Positions 1 through 10,540 of a stretch of 64,000 nt of DNA are shown here, in pieces. Numbering within the stretch: position 1 is the first letter of the stretch; every line of letters begins with the position of its first letter. The DNA comes from Phytophthora colocasiae (lineage: Eukaryota; Oomycota; Peronosporomycetes; Peronosporales; Peronosporaceae). The stretch is taken from assembly GCA_018806915.1 (NCBI GenBank), contig JAGKQI010000061.1, forward strand, positions 1,240,001-1,304,000, written 5' to 3'. A program made the position numbers and the translations under genes. Under the pieces are notes generated by a model. That model was not told the DNA's origin, made no database searches, and worked only from the letters and a program-made list of their open reading frames with translations.

Positions 1-2
1 TC

Positions 3-2300
3 CGAAAGTTGAAGAAGCAAGAAGACACGGCTGAAACCAGCGCGAAAAGACTGAAGCAGTGGATGGCGGAGTTTTCTGAGGAGGCAGGAAATGTCGGTCG
101 CATTTTCGTCGACTCTGTGAGGGACAAGGTATGTCATTATTCTTGTTTGCAACTGCATCAATAATGAGCTAAATTTGACCCTCTTGTAGAAAGTCGCTAC
201 GTGTATAGCTTTACAGACAAAGCAAATGCGTCAAATGTTTGAGAGATTTCCTGAAGTTTTGATGATTGACGCCACTCACGGAGCCAATGCTTCCAAGTAC
301 AAGGTCTTCTCGATTATGAGCCACGATATCTTTGGAAAGGGCCAGTTCGTGCAACATGCAGTTGTGCAGAACGAGCGTCGTAACACTTTGCTGACGGTCT
401 TAGAGGAGTTCAAGCGGGGCAACCCGGCATGGCGTCGGAGCCAGTGTATACTGATCGACAAAGACTTCACGGAAATATCTGTTCTCAAGTCGGCTTTTCC
501 GGACGCGCGCTTGCTCCTTTGTCAGTTCCATGTCATTATGTATCTCCGCGAGGAGATTGATAGTTCGGACTACGGATTCTCGTCGTGGCAGAAGCAACAG
601 CTCCAAGGGCTGGTGAACTTGCTCGTATACGCGAGAAATGAACGGGAGTTCATCAAGTATCGCAACTACATGCGGCACATCATGAACGTCGGACGAGGTG
701 GTCAGTCTCGTCATGGAGTGGGTGTGCTTCGTCGCAGCGAGCTGGGTGAAGGTGTCGACGACTTTCAGGGTCCAAGTCACGAGTTGGGTGCTGCAACTAA
801 CGAGTTGGGCCCGGACAATAGAGAGTTGGTGGGGAGCGGGGTGGAAGTGATGAACGAGACGACTGTGAAGCACCCAATCACCCGTTTGAGGTCTATTTCG
901 TGAAGAACTGGGACTCTTGCAGAGCAATGTGGTGCGCTTTCGAACGAGAAAATGCCAACACGATGGGCAACAACACCAACAACAGGATTGAAGCCTCCTG
1001 GAAACAGCTAAAGGAACTTGTGAGTTCCTTTATGGGTGTAGACGAGTGTGTTGCATCCATAATGTGTTACCAAGATCAAGAAGAGAGGAAGTTCATGGAT
1101 TGTTTGTACAAGCTCAGCGTCGTCCACAACCCCAAGTATGACAGCGAAATGCAGTTCCTTTCGAATCTGGTTAGTCAGCATGCATGCGAGCTAGTGTACG
1201 AGCAGTACGTCTTCGCAACCACAAGGGCCAACTACACCTTCTACGAGGCCGTTCCCGACGTGCTAATGATACAACACAATTCTGACGAGGAGGGCGCCCT
1301 TGACGAGCCCCACCGCGAATACTTAGTCACCAAGCGTGATTGGTCGTGTTCCTGTCTTTTCATGAGCTCTCGGCTTTTACCGTGTCGCCATGTCATTTCC
1401 CAGGCAATGACATGGCGACACGGTAAAAGCCGAGAGCAGGAAATTTCGGGAGGCCAATCTGGTTGCATCGACTATCAGTGAACACTTGAGCGGTCTGGGG
1501 ATGAAAGAGTACACGAAGGCCATGGAAATACTCCGAGACGTGGCCACTTTGTTCAAGCATGGTGAATACGATGAGATTTCACGAGCACCCAGACAGCGTG
1601 AACGAGAAGAAGTTCAAGATATGGATGAGCTGGAGAGCACGTACAGCGTCGAGTTGGAAGATGTACTGACTACAATCGACGCTCCACGTCGGGCATCCAA
1701 GACGACATGCACCGTGCCTTCGACTTCCAGCTCAGATCGAACAACTCAGTTGGGCGCCGACACCCAGTTGGAGTCTGAAACCCAGATGAGAGCTGAGTTG
1801 GGTACCGATCCATCATTTTTGGGCACTGATACTCCGCAGTTGGTGCAGGTGGGCGAAACCACGCAGTCGGTCACTGAGTTGGGACAGCTGGCCACTGCAG
1901 TGACGACAACCTGTACTGGTTCAGAGTTCAATGGAAAGCAGACAAGAGAACTTGATCTCGCCGACGCCAACGACGAATTCGAGATTGAAAGTCCACCAAA
2001 ATCCAAAGGACGACCCAAGCAACAGCCGAAGGCTGTCAAGGCAAAAAGGAACCGAGTTATTACGATGGTTCAAGAAGATCTGGGAATGCACGAGAGCAAC
2101 CTCAACCTTCTTTCGCTGTACGAACTGCTGCACGACAATCCGACCTATACCTCATCACACGAGCAGCTGACTCAATTTAAGTTGTTTACGTTCATGACCA
2201 AGCCAAAGCCCCCGATTGCCCATGAAATTGCGAAGCTTCCAGCGACGAAGACTCTGCTCAGGCCAGAAGAAATTGTCCGAATATTTCCGATGGACTTATT
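3..2300 (+). pseudogene. MULE (Mutator-like) DNA transposase, 5'-truncated by window edge
   Basis: Middle and C-terminal part of a Mutator-like transposase, which would cut and paste its element with a DDE nuclease. Codons run from base 3 to 128, a 61-bp GT-AG intron fills 129-189, and the frame resumes at 190. The catalytic core shows LMIDATHGAN (Asp near 268), IDKDFTE (near 454) and CQFHV (near 520). A SWIM zinc finger, CSCLFMSSRLLPCRHVI, starts at 1347. The frame changes once between about 700 and 905 and again at the hairpin at 1366-1437; the frame open from 1486 continues the same protein as a low-complexity acidic tail. Seen: motifs, intron, frame breaks. Known: DDE plus SWIM is typical of MULEs. 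Inferred: a dead copy. Homology to the C-terminus seems to end where the next MULE fragment begins near 2296. Confidence 0.85.
1366..1437. repeat. Perfect 32-bp hairpin inside the SWIM finger
   Basis: Arms 1366-1397 and 1406-1437 are perfect reverse complements around the 8-base loop TCCCAGGC. The extra arm plus loop is 40 bp, so the reading frame shifts by one, exactly the shift between the frame ending at 1481 and the one continuing at 1486. Confidence 0.95.
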
Positions 2301-2609
2301 TCCGGTTTGTATGACAACAGTGTTTTCGGGTACGGATAAACAACACCGTGACTGCCAGGAACGCCAAGATACGTGCGACTTCTCCCTCGAAGCCTTTACT
2401 CCCACTGGAGTGGGAGAATTATGGGAAGATGTTTGCTTGCACGCACTCGGGGAGGTACAAGGTGCGTGGCAAGGGCAAGAGAAAACGGATTCAGTCCAGG
2501 TCTATGGGATGCAAGGCACAGGTATGTGTTGTTGGGTTGGGTGTAGTTGGGTATGAGTTGGGTCTCTGTTGGACTTAGTTGGGCTTCAAGTGTACTCTTG
2601 GGATACTTG
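2296..2609 (+). pseudogene. MULE 5' fragment (exon 2 with parts of introns 1 and 2)
   Basis: A short plus-strand copy of the start of a MULE gene. It holds the end of intron 1 (acceptor near 2320), exon 2 with a basic cysteine/histidine-containing DNA-binding-type segment (motifs WENYGK and FACTHSGRYK), and the first part of intron 2 with its TTGGG repeats. It differs from the minus-strand copy at 3278-2965 by several substitutions, so it is a diverged copy rather than an exact assembly echo. It follows directly on the C-terminal part of the first MULE, so the two are rearranged pieces, not one gene. Confidence 0.7.
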
Positions 2610-3278
2610 ACCATTCACTGCTTCAGTCTTTTCGCGCTGGTTTCAGCCGTGTCTTCTTGCTTCTTCAACTTTCGGACGAGATTATGCACATCTTGAGTGG
2701 ATGGGTTGCACGCGGAGTTGTCGTGTATGCACTTCAAAATGCTCTTCTTCTTGGCTCCAGCTTTCCGAAGCTCATTCACGGTACTCACAACATCAGGTTC
2801 GAGCGCCGTTCGGTTGTGCGGGTACTGGTTGAAGGTGTACTTGTTCAGTGAGTGGTTGTGGACCAACCTAGCCGTGGTAATTTTCAAGACATAAGTAGGA
2901 ACCGAGGCATTCTTCACTTGGACGCAAGCATTGATCTACGGTAACGACATGCACCCAATTAGCACAAGTATCCCAAGAGTACACTTGAAGCCCAACTAAG
3001 CCCAACAGAGACCCAACTCATACCCAACTACACCCAACCCAACAACACATACCTGTGCCTTGCATCCCATAGCCCTGGACTGAATCCGTTTTTTCTTGCC
3101 CTTGCCACGCGCCTTGTACCTCCCCGAGTGCGTGCAAGCAAACGTCTTCCCATAATTCTCCCACTCCAGTGGGAGTAAAGGCTTCGAGGGAGAAGTCGCA
3201 CGTATCTTGGCGTTCCTGGCAGTCACGGTGTTGTTTGTCCGTACCCGAAAACACTGTTGTCATACAAACCGGAAATAA
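2296..3278. repeat. Fold-back inverted repeat, 314-bp arms
   Basis: Left arm 2296-2609 and right arm 2965-3278 are reverse complements with scattered substitutions and no net indel (paired coordinates always sum to 5574). The 355-bp spacer is MULE exon 3 on the minus strand. Confidence 0.85.
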
Positions 3279-3669
3279 AAGAGATCAGCATCATATCGAC
3301 GGCAGCCACGGGCACTGTACTCCATCATCATACCTGGTAAGTGCGCCGCATATACTCGGTCAGATAGGTGTCAAGGTCGTCCCAGGACTCGAACTCCCAC
3401 CTGCCCAGCGGGGCAGCGTGCACTTCGACGTCTTGGTCTTCATCAGCGTCGCTCAGCACATGGCGAGGATGCGTCGATCCTTCGGAACGACCCTGTTTCG
3501 ACTGCGATGTGTTGGTACTCGCACTGCTCGCCGTCTCACTGGCAGATTCCACCCATTCCTCGTCGCTCGATTCGCCCTGTAGCACATGGTCGGACACGCC
3601 TTCGCTCGTATAACGTCTTGCTTCGTACGGAGTTCTCACTACCGCGTTGACGCGCAGATCGCGCGCCAT
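2609..3669 (-). pseudogene. MULE transposase, N-terminal half (three exons, truncated)
   Basis: Minus-strand 5' part of a MULE gene. Exon 1 is 3669-3334 (112 codons from ATG, acidic and serine-rich, ending in YMRRTYQ). Intron 1 is 3333-3254. Exon 2 is 3253-3053 (67 codons; motif WENYGKTFACTHSGRYK, a FAR1-like basic DNA-binding segment). Intron 2 is 3052-2936 and is packed with TTGGG. Exon 3 starts at 2935 and runs to about 2609, ending in KKQEDTAETSAKRLKQ, the very residues with which the first MULE begins at base 9. All junctions are in phase 0 with GT-AG ends. After KRLKQ the Trp codon seen in the other copy is TGA and the copy then breaks off at the fold-back junction. Confidence 0.8.
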
Positions 3670-3811
3670 TCTGCCCCCTTGCTTTATTTTCTTCAAATGA
3701 GTGGCTGGCTCGGGTATACTAGTATATTAAATGTATACATCAACTGCGGACGGATATTTATAAATCCAGCTGACGGGGTAGGTTAAAATATGATTCAAAT
3801 TTAACCTAACC

Positions 3812-3880
3812 CAGTTGGGCGCAGCACTCACTCTCAAGATACAAAATTTGTATCTTGAGAGTGAGTGCTGCGCCCAACTG
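3812..3880. repeat. 69-bp palindrome upstream of the MULE
   Basis: Arms 3812-3845 and 3847-3880 are perfect reverse complements around a single central A. The outer ends read CAGTTGGGCGCAGC, carrying the AGTTGGG word that recurs through the MULE. The 142 bp between MULE exon 1 and this palindrome holds no gene. Confidence 0.9.
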
Positions 3881-3890
3881 CATTTAATGC

Positions 3891-4115
3891 AACAACGATG
3901 ACAACCGCATGCAATGTACGATACACCCAGAGGAGTCCTCTGAGGACCGGGCTCACAGGAGTTCGAGTTGGCGACATCTTGCTGCCTGCAAGTTGAATTG
4001 TGTTGCACCACGCCATATACCTGTCATCAGGGAGATCGCGCCTCCACGACGAGCAGCACCACCGACCTCGAGATCGTCGTCGTTGTCACTTGTTGTCCGC
4101 GGTGGAGCGGATCCG
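3891..4115 (+). repeat. Dispersed repeat, about 225 bp (copy 1)
   Basis: Nearly the same sequence occurs in the same orientation at 28046-28281. No convincing reading frame. It lies next to the promoter region of the nuclease-like gene in both places, although that promoter region is in opposite orientation at the two loci. Confidence 0.8.
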
Positions 4116-4372
4116 CATTTGTATCTTAAGTACTATAGTATGTACCATATAGTACATCATCGATACTACTATATGTAGTAGTATGTACAATATAGTACAT
4201 CATCGCTGTCTCTGAGGGTGTCTAGGGGTACTCTAGATGCCTTTATAGCTTGAGCGGACAGTGAGCGGACGAGCGGACGGTTTTTCCTCCCCGCTTTCCT
4301 TTCCCATTTCGAGAAAGAGAAAATGAGAACTTGCTGCGACGGGGAATCGTTTTGTTCTTCCAGAACTACTAG
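4116..4372 (+). promoter_or_regulatory. Upstream region of the nuclease-like gene, copy 1 (split by gypsy-1)
   Basis: Inverted relative to 27826-28036. Contains two direct copies of a TATGTAC(C/A)ATATAGTACATC block around a dyad of ACTACTATATGTAGTAGT type (about 4139-4205), and three GAGCGGAC tandem words (about 4253-4280). The gene itself resumes only after gypsy-1, at 12257. A regulatory role is inferred from position and conservation between copies. Confidence 0.5.
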
Positions 4373-4784
4373 TGTAACGGGGTTACACGGCGCTGCGCGC
4401 CTTGGCTACAATAGGTGTGGTATACACCATCCAGGTCACAAGTCACAGATCCGTGTACAACACATAGTGTTTCTCACACGTCACATATGTAGCCAGTTGC
4501 TGGCTGTTAGCTCAGAGCCACACATTACATTTGATTAGGATTTAGTATGTTAGATACTAAATCCGTTACATTCAGGATTAGGGCAATAAAATAAATAAAA
4601 ATCAGTTTGCATTTTACATAATTAGTGTTAGTTCCTTTATTATAGGGACACTGATTGTGAGAGTCCCGTATTTAGTGGACTACTTGGTTCTTGTATAGAA
4701 CCGAAGGCTAGTCCCTTGCAAGCAGGACTCTACGAGTCAACCCAACTTCCTCTGTGCCGTGCACACCTACGCAGCCCCGCTGCA
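4373..4784 (+). repeat. Gypsy-1 5' LTR
   Basis: 412 bp, TG...CA ends, same length and nearly identical to 11845-12256. Confidence 0.95.
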
Positions 4785-4786
4785 TC

Positions 4787-4801
4787 TGGTAGCACTTGTA
4801 G
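4787..4801 (+). other. Gypsy-1 primer-binding site
   Basis: TGGTAGCACTTGTAG begins two bases after the 5' LTR. TGG would pair with a tRNA CCA end; the tRNA species was not identified. Confidence 0.65.
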
Positions 4802-4841
4802 TCAATCCAACTCCTGAGTTGAAGACTGTTTCTCTGTGAGA

Positions 4842-5814
4842 ATGGAGCCAGAAGCATACGCTCACTTGACTCCGAGTCAGCGGGACACGCTTAACAAGCT
4901 TACGTCCTTGCTGGGCCCTGAAGGTATGGCGCACCTTGCGTCTCAAGGGCCGGAGGCCGTCAACGCGCGCCTGGAGGCATTTGCCTCGTACGAGAACGCT
5001 CTCGTTGAGCACATTCAACGGAATGTAAAAGGGGTTAACCCCTGCTCCGAGAGCTAAGCCCGTCACGCTCAGCGTGAAGACCTTTCACGGGCACGAAGGA
5101 GAGAACCTCCTATTGTGGACCCGAGAGGTCGAGATGGCCATGGGGGCCGCTATGCTCCAGTTGGAAGGCCAACGCGTGGCGTTCGCCATCTCTAAGCTCG
5201 AAGGTCGAGCACGAGAATGGGCCTTGACGTCTGGGACGTCGGTAGAAATGGCCTTCCCCACTTGGGGTGAGCTTAAGGCCAAACTTACGCAAGTATTTGC
5301 TCCACCTAACCAGGCGTATCGCGTGCGGTCACGCTTCCTCGCTTGCCGACAGGGCAAGAAGGACCTGGTGAACTATGTCCAAGAGCTGCGCACGCTCATT
5401 GCCGGCATGGCTGCCGATCCTCTACCTGAGGTGGTCACTGTGACTATCTTCATGGAAGGTCTGAGAGCTGGCGTGGCCAGGACGGAGGCATTCCGTCAGA
5501 ATCCTCGCACCTTCGAGGACGCTGTTAGCGTGGCATTGAATGCTGAACACAACTTTAAGTTGTCGAGGGTCGGTGCTAATAGCACAGGGTCCGGGGGACC
5601 CGAACCCATGGACCTCAGCTATGCTGAAGATGAAGTAGCCGAGCTACGAGCTGCGGTACAGCGTATGAGCACTCGTCGGTGCTACACGTGTGGTAGTCCC
5701 ACACACCTGAGGCCCAACTGCCCTCTGCGCAAAGAGCGCGCCGGCCAGAATGGCCGCAACCCTGTCGCGGGTCCCGCTTTGGGCTCTGCCCAGGGAAACG
5801 ACGGCTCCCAGTAG
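4842..5814 (+). pseudogene. gag: Gypsy-1 gag (capsid and CCHC nucleocapsid), one frameshift
   Basis: Structural polyprotein forming the retrotransposon particle. ATG at 4842; the first frame stops at 5057 and the capsid domain continues in another frame from about 5040 (a 1-base slip in the AAAAGGGG/CCCC runs). The second part shows a retrotransposon gag domain ([12 protein letters not shown] to [15 protein letters not shown]) and a CCHC zinc knuckle [14 protein letters not shown] near 5680, stopping at 5814. Start chosen because it is the first ATG after the primer site and opens a capsid-like helix-rich segment. Confidence 0.85.
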
Positions 5815-5852
5815 ACGCGGGGCGGTCTACTGGGGAAGAACTGAGTTCTGCA

Positions 5853-6299
5853 GTGCGTGAGAGGCACTGGGGCTCAGCCCCGAAGAGCTCCGTGCTCTTG
5901 AACACGGAACGTGTGAGCAAGCAGGGCTTACTGGTCGTCCATGTGGACGTGAAGGGCTTCGAGAAGCCGTGGATCGTGTTGATCGATTCAGGAGCGTCTG
6001 GCAACTACGTCAGACGCTCCACCGTTGAGGGTAGTCAGCAATATGCTGAGGCGCTTCGAGCGCGAAGAGGTGACACCGTCACTGTCCGTCTAGCGACGGG
6101 CGTCCGTGTCACGGCTGCCAAGGTCCCCATGGACCTACGGCTGAAGTTCCTGGACTTCGACAGCGTGGAACGCTGCTTGGTCTTGGACCTGGATTCGAGG
6201 TACGACCTCATCCTTGGTATGGCGTGGCTGGAGCGCCACGAGCCGTATATGGATCGACTGGAGGTCGAAGACCTTAGGTGCTACGCACTTCTCTCCTAG
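5853..6299 (+). CDS. Gypsy-1 aspartic protease
   Basis: Retropepsin-type protease that would cut the polyprotein. The active-site triad is in IVLIDSGASGNYV (near 5965-6005) and the closing motif is DLILGMAWL (near 6205). The frame is open to a stop at 6299; no ATG fits well, so it is probably read as part of gag-pol, in a frame different from gag. It is followed by a repetitive linker rather than directly by reverse transcriptase. Confidence 0.8.
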   Translation: MRERHWGSAPKSSVLLNTERVSKQGLLVVHVDVKGFEKPWIVLIDSGASGNYVRRSTVEGSQQYAEALRARRGDTVTVRLATGVRVTAAKVPMDLRLKFLDFDSVERCLVLDLDSRYDLILGMAWLERHEPYMDRLEVEDLRCYALLS

Positions 6300-7172
6300 T
6301 GGAGCTTTGGCGAGTCATGAACCCACCTCTGCTAGGAAGCAGAAGCGCTATTGGCGCGAGCATCGAGCCGAGTCGGCAATGATGCTGGAAGTCGGTGTGT
6401 CCGAGTTAGTGGACAGCACCGAGTGCGAGGATCGCAGCCCTGTTGGAGCGCATAGCGCTGGTTGGCAGTGAGTCAACGTGTGGGCAAAGCTCACGTAACC
6501 CGAGTGACGCCGGTCATGGACCGTCACTGGATGCCGATGGCATCGGGCCTTACCAGGCCGTGAACTGTGGGGCGGCACGTACTCCGTCGAGTGATACTGG
6601 TCGTGGACCAAGTCGATCGCTGAGTGTCTCTGACACTGGACCTGTTACGGTCATTGATTGTGCAGCGGCACGTACTCCGCTGAGCGGCATCGGTCGTCGA
6701 CCGAGTGGATCGCTGAGTGTCCCTGACACTGGGCCGAGAGAGGCCGAAACTTGTGCGACGGCACGTACTCCCGTCGAGTAGACGATCTTCGGCCAGGGCG
6801 AAGACGTCGTAAGGCCCTTCGGGCGAGACGCTCTGCGTCTGAGTCATCCGTGACGTCAAGTGCCGACGCACCGGAGGGCTGTGGGCAGCTATACACTCTG
6901 GTTGATGGAGTGGGCGGTAGTGCCGAAGACAGTGTCCTGCTGGACGACTTGCCAAGTGTTGACAAGCTCCTTGAGCTAGAAGAGATGTCCTTCGCCGACT
7001 TTGGCGATGCCTTGAAGGCTGGCGAATTCGCCGAGGTGGTCATCGTTCGACCTGAGGAGGAGTTAAACTCGTCGTCCCTTGTTGACGAGTCCGTCTTGGC
7101 CGAAGTCAAGAAGGCGTTGAACGCCAGGAGTGGATCGGAGATCCTCAAGAATCCTCGGATCCCTTCCACTCC
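6300..7172 (+). other. Gypsy-1 protease-RT linker with protein-level tandem repeats
   Basis: Between protease and reverse transcriptase lies about 870 bp without a known domain. From about 6490 to 6780 one frame shows three to four imperfect units of about 31 codons, each starting C(G/A)(A/T)ARTP and holding a SLSV(S/P)DTGP core. From 6751 to 7179 an acidic stretch (VDKLLELEEMSFADFGD) leads into RT in another frame. Probably a spacer translated with pol. Confidence 0.6.
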
Positions 7173-9744
7173 TTGCTGAAGGAATATGGAGACGTTGTCT
7201 CGAAGGAACCACCGAGTGGCCTGCCTCCCGACCGAGGCGTTCGTCATGAGATCGACTTAGTTCCCGGAACTAAGTACTGCGTGACCCGACAGTGGCCTCT
7301 TCCTAAAGAGCAATGCGACGTCATTGACGCCTTCTTCCGTGCGAAGCACGCGGCGGGTCTCGTGCGCGAGAGCAAGTCTCCGCATTCCGCGCCAACGTTC
7401 TGTGTCAGAAAGCCGAATGGCAAGTGGCGTATCGTTCACGCTTTTAACAAGCTCAACACTGCCACGATTCCGGCGCAGACGCCGATTCCTAGGAAGGATG
7501 TTCTTCAGAACAACATGGTGGGTTGCACCATGTACAGTGCACTCGACTTAGTCGATGGGTACTATCAGCTGCTCATGCGAGCCAGTGATATTCCGCTTAC
7601 AGCGGTGAGCACCCCGAGCGGTATGCTCTGGGAGTGGCTCGTCATGCCCCAAGGGCTCTCGAACGCGCCCGCAACGTTCAATCGTCTAGTGACGCAGCTG
7701 TTCAGGCCCCTACGGGCATTCGCACAAACGTACTTTGACGACGTGTTCGTCCACAGTCAGGCCGAACACGGCAAGACTGACGTTGAGGTGCACGTGGAAC
7801 ACGTGAGAGCTGTGCTCGAGTGCATGCGCACGAACAAGCTGTACGCCAACGCAGACAAGTGCGTCTTTGGCGCGGAAGAAATCCCTTCCTAGGGTGCTTC
7901 ATTGGGAAGCATGGCCTTCGTGCTGATCCAGCAAAGGTCAAGGCCATTGTGGATTGGCCGGTTCCCTTGAACCAGAAGGACTTGCGTAAGTGGCTGGGTT
8001 TGGCCAACTACTTGCACAAGTACAGCGAGAACTACGCTGAGTTGGCTCGGCCACTGACGGATCTCCTTAAGAAGGATGCCGAGTGGGTATGGCGTGCCGA
8101 GCACGAGAATGCGTTCACTTGTATCAAGGATAGCCTGCTTCAGGCACCGATACTGGCGCTGCCAGACCCCGCTCGTCCGTTTATTGTCGTCTGTGACGCC
8201 TCGGACTTTGCCATCGGCAGTGCTTTGCTACAAGCGGACGCCGAAGGGCGCGAACGCGTCATTGCGTTTGAGTCGCGACAGCTCAAGGCTGCTGAGAAGA
8301 ACTATCCAGTTCATGACAAGGAGCTACTTGCGATGAAGTACGCTCTCGTCAAATTCAGGGTTCACCTGCTCGGCTCCAAGCCGTTTGTGATCTACACGGA
8401 TCATGCGTCACTACGCACAGCGACGCAGTCGCCTCACCTCTCGCAGAGGATGGCCCGATGGCTCTCCTTCTTTGCGGAGTATAACTTCGAGGTGAAGTAC
8501 AAGCCTGGCAGGCAGAACGTCCTCGCTGACGCGTTATCACGTCGCCCGGACTATGAGTTATCTCATGTCACCTCGGTGACGTCGTCCGTGACGGACATGG
8601 TTCGAGCAGCGTACGCTCAGGACGACTCTTGTGTCGCGTTGCTCCAAGCTCTGGGGAGCGATGAGTTTAAAGACTCAAAGGTGACTCTGTCACGACGCCT
8701 AAAGGCGAGACTCCAACGCTACAGCCTGGAAGGCGGTCTGCTGTACTACAGCACGGGTCAGGATGACCCACCACGAGTGGTAGTTCCTCACGATGAGGAT
8801 CTGAAGTACCGTATCCTCTATGAGGCTCACGACACACCCACAGGCGGCCACCTCGGTCGCGAGAAGACGTACGGCTCGGTGAGCTCCATGTACTGGTGGC
8901 CGAAGATGTACAAGTGGGTCAGCACATATGTGCGCACGTGCGAGACGTGTCAGCGGGTTAAACCCTCGCCGCATGCGGCTGCGCCTTTGGCGAGCTTACC
9001 TGTACCCTCTGGGTGTTGGCAGTCCATAAGTATGGACTTTAGGTTTGGCCTGCCGAAGGACTCGGCAGGCAACACGGGCGTGGTGGTCTTTGTTGACCGT
9101 CTGAGCAAGATGGCTCATCTAGCGGCTGTGCCGGACACCGTCGATGGTGCTGGTACAGCGACGATCTTCATCGATCGGGTCTTCCGCCAGCATGGGCTGC
9201 CTGAGACCATTGTCTCGGATCGAGATCCCCGTTTCACGGGTCACTTCTGGACGTCCGTCTTCAAGGTGCTGGGCACTCGACTGGACATGTCCACGGCGGA
9301 CCATCCGCAGACCGACGGTCAGACCGAACGCGTGAACCGCGTTCTGAGGACATCCTCCGCAGCGTATGCGCTGAAACGCCGAAGCGTTGGAGCGCTATGC
9401 TCCCTCTCGTTGAGTTCTCCATGAACAATGCGGTGCATGCCTCGACAGGCTTCACCCCGTTCTACGTGAACGGCCTTGCGCACCCGCGCGTTCCGCTCAC
9501 TCCGCCACGCGGTAGCCTTGGGCTTGGTGGGGGAGAGGCTGTGCCGTCGCTCGACTCCGAGCTTGCTGATATCAGCCCTTCTGCTGTGCGTAAACAAGTC
9601 GATGACTTCCTCTCGGTGAGATTGAGCGTATTACGCCGTGTACGTGACGCGATGGCTGAAAGCCAAGACGTTCAGAAGGAACAAGCGGATACAAAGGTAG
9701 AAGCAATGTATGGGAATTTAAGGTCGGTGACCAGGTTTTATTAA
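7173..9744 (+). pseudogene. pol: Gypsy-1 reverse transcriptase, RNase H and integrase core
   Basis: Copies element RNA into DNA and inserts it. RT shows LVDGYYQLLM, the MPQGLSNAPATFNRL block and the catalytic YFDDVFVHS (near 7732). RNase H (VVCDASDFAIGSALL, TDHASLRTATQ, NVLADALSRRP) occupies about 8185-8560. Integrase has an HHCC finger (GGHLGREKTYG, CETCQRVKP), then SMDFRFG, VSDRDPRF and PQTDGQTERVN for the DDE triad (about 9030-9340). Single-base losses shift the frame near 7888, 9350 and 9715; the protein is otherwise continuous. All catalytic residues are present, so the breaks are recent or sequencing errors. Confidence 0.93.
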
Positions 9745-9770
9745 ACGCTAAGAACCTACCTACACATGCA

Positions 9771-10538
9771 GTGTCAAATGTCTTTAAGACGAAATTGCGT
9801 CCGCGTTTCATCGGACCATTTACGGTCGTGGCCAAGAAGGGCCTGGCATACACGCTTGACTTGCCAAAGCGGATGCGAACACACCCGGTGTTCTACGTCG
9901 GCTTGCTTAAGCCATATCGGGACCCCGCGGGGGTGAGCGCGGAGGCGCTGGCACCGACGACACGTGCCCAGGCTGCGTCATCTGCAGCAGCAACGTCACC
10001 TAACCTCGCAACTCAGCGAGCTGAAGCTCCTGCTGGTGCAGGCGAGCAGTCAGGGACTGAGGACCTTCGAGCCAAGCCATCCGGCTTTCAATCTCCTCCA
10101 TGTCATGAGCGAGACGGGCATGCGAATGCCAAACACTCTCGACGTTCCCTTGAAGGGACTGAGTCTGACTCCGGAGAGTACCGATCGAGTGATCGAGTTG
10201 GTACCAGGCGCGATGCGACAAATAGCGCTCGTCACACTCATCGAGTACGGCGTTCCGCAGCGAATCGGCCTCCTCCGCCGTTGCTCGATGAGCAGGGGAC
10301 TCCCCACTACCACGTGGAGCGCCTGATGGCGCGGCGTCGCCACCGTAGTCAAAACCAGTATCTGGTGAAGTGGCGTGGATATCCTCATTCCCAAAACTCG
10401 TGGGAGTTTGAAGGGTCCCTGAGGCAGGACTGCCCTGACGTCGTGGACGCTTTTGATCGCGAAGATCGGGGCGCCCGAAGGGCTCGAGGTCGACCACTCG
10501 GTCGACACCCGCTTCTCACCACTAGTGTGAGAAGCTGA
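9771..10538 (+). CDS. Gypsy-1 integrase C-terminus with chromodomain
   Basis: The frame opens with the integrase C-terminal barrel (FKTKLRPRFIGPFTVVAKKG, then YVGLLKPYRDP), followed by an Ala/Arg/Ser-rich linker and a chromodomain (YHVERLMARRR, NQYLVKWRGYPHSQNSWEFE) at about 10309-10430. In chromoviruses this domain directs integration to modified chromatin. Stop at 10538. It continues pol after the frame change near 9715. Confidence 0.85.
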   Translation: MSNVFKTKLRPRFIGPFTVVAKKGLAYTLDLPKRMRTHPVFYVGLLKPYRDPAGVSAEALAPTTRAQAASSAAATSPNLATQRAEAPAGAGEQSGTEDLRAKPSGFQSPPCHERDGHANAKHSRRSLEGTESDSGEYRSSDRVGTRRDATNSARHTHRVRRSAANRPPPPLLDEQGTPHYHVERLMARRRHRSQNQYLVKWRGYPHSQNSWEFEGSLRQDCPDVVDAFDREDRGARRARGRPLGRHPLLTTSVRS

Positions 10539-10540
10539 CG

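Noticed and set aside
3795..3812. Telomere-like TTAACCTAACCC next to the palindrome
   Set aside because: Only about two degenerate units, not a tandem telomeric array.
6651..7247. 198-codon minus-strand frame opposite gypsy-1 pol, and similar frames opposite copia RT (19597-20157)
   Set aside because: Shadows of the sense coding frames, with low-complexity translated sequence.
10050..10538. Extension of the gypsy-1 antisense frame through the chromodomain
   Set aside because: The sense strand codes for a clear chromodomain here, so the antisense part is most likely a shadow.
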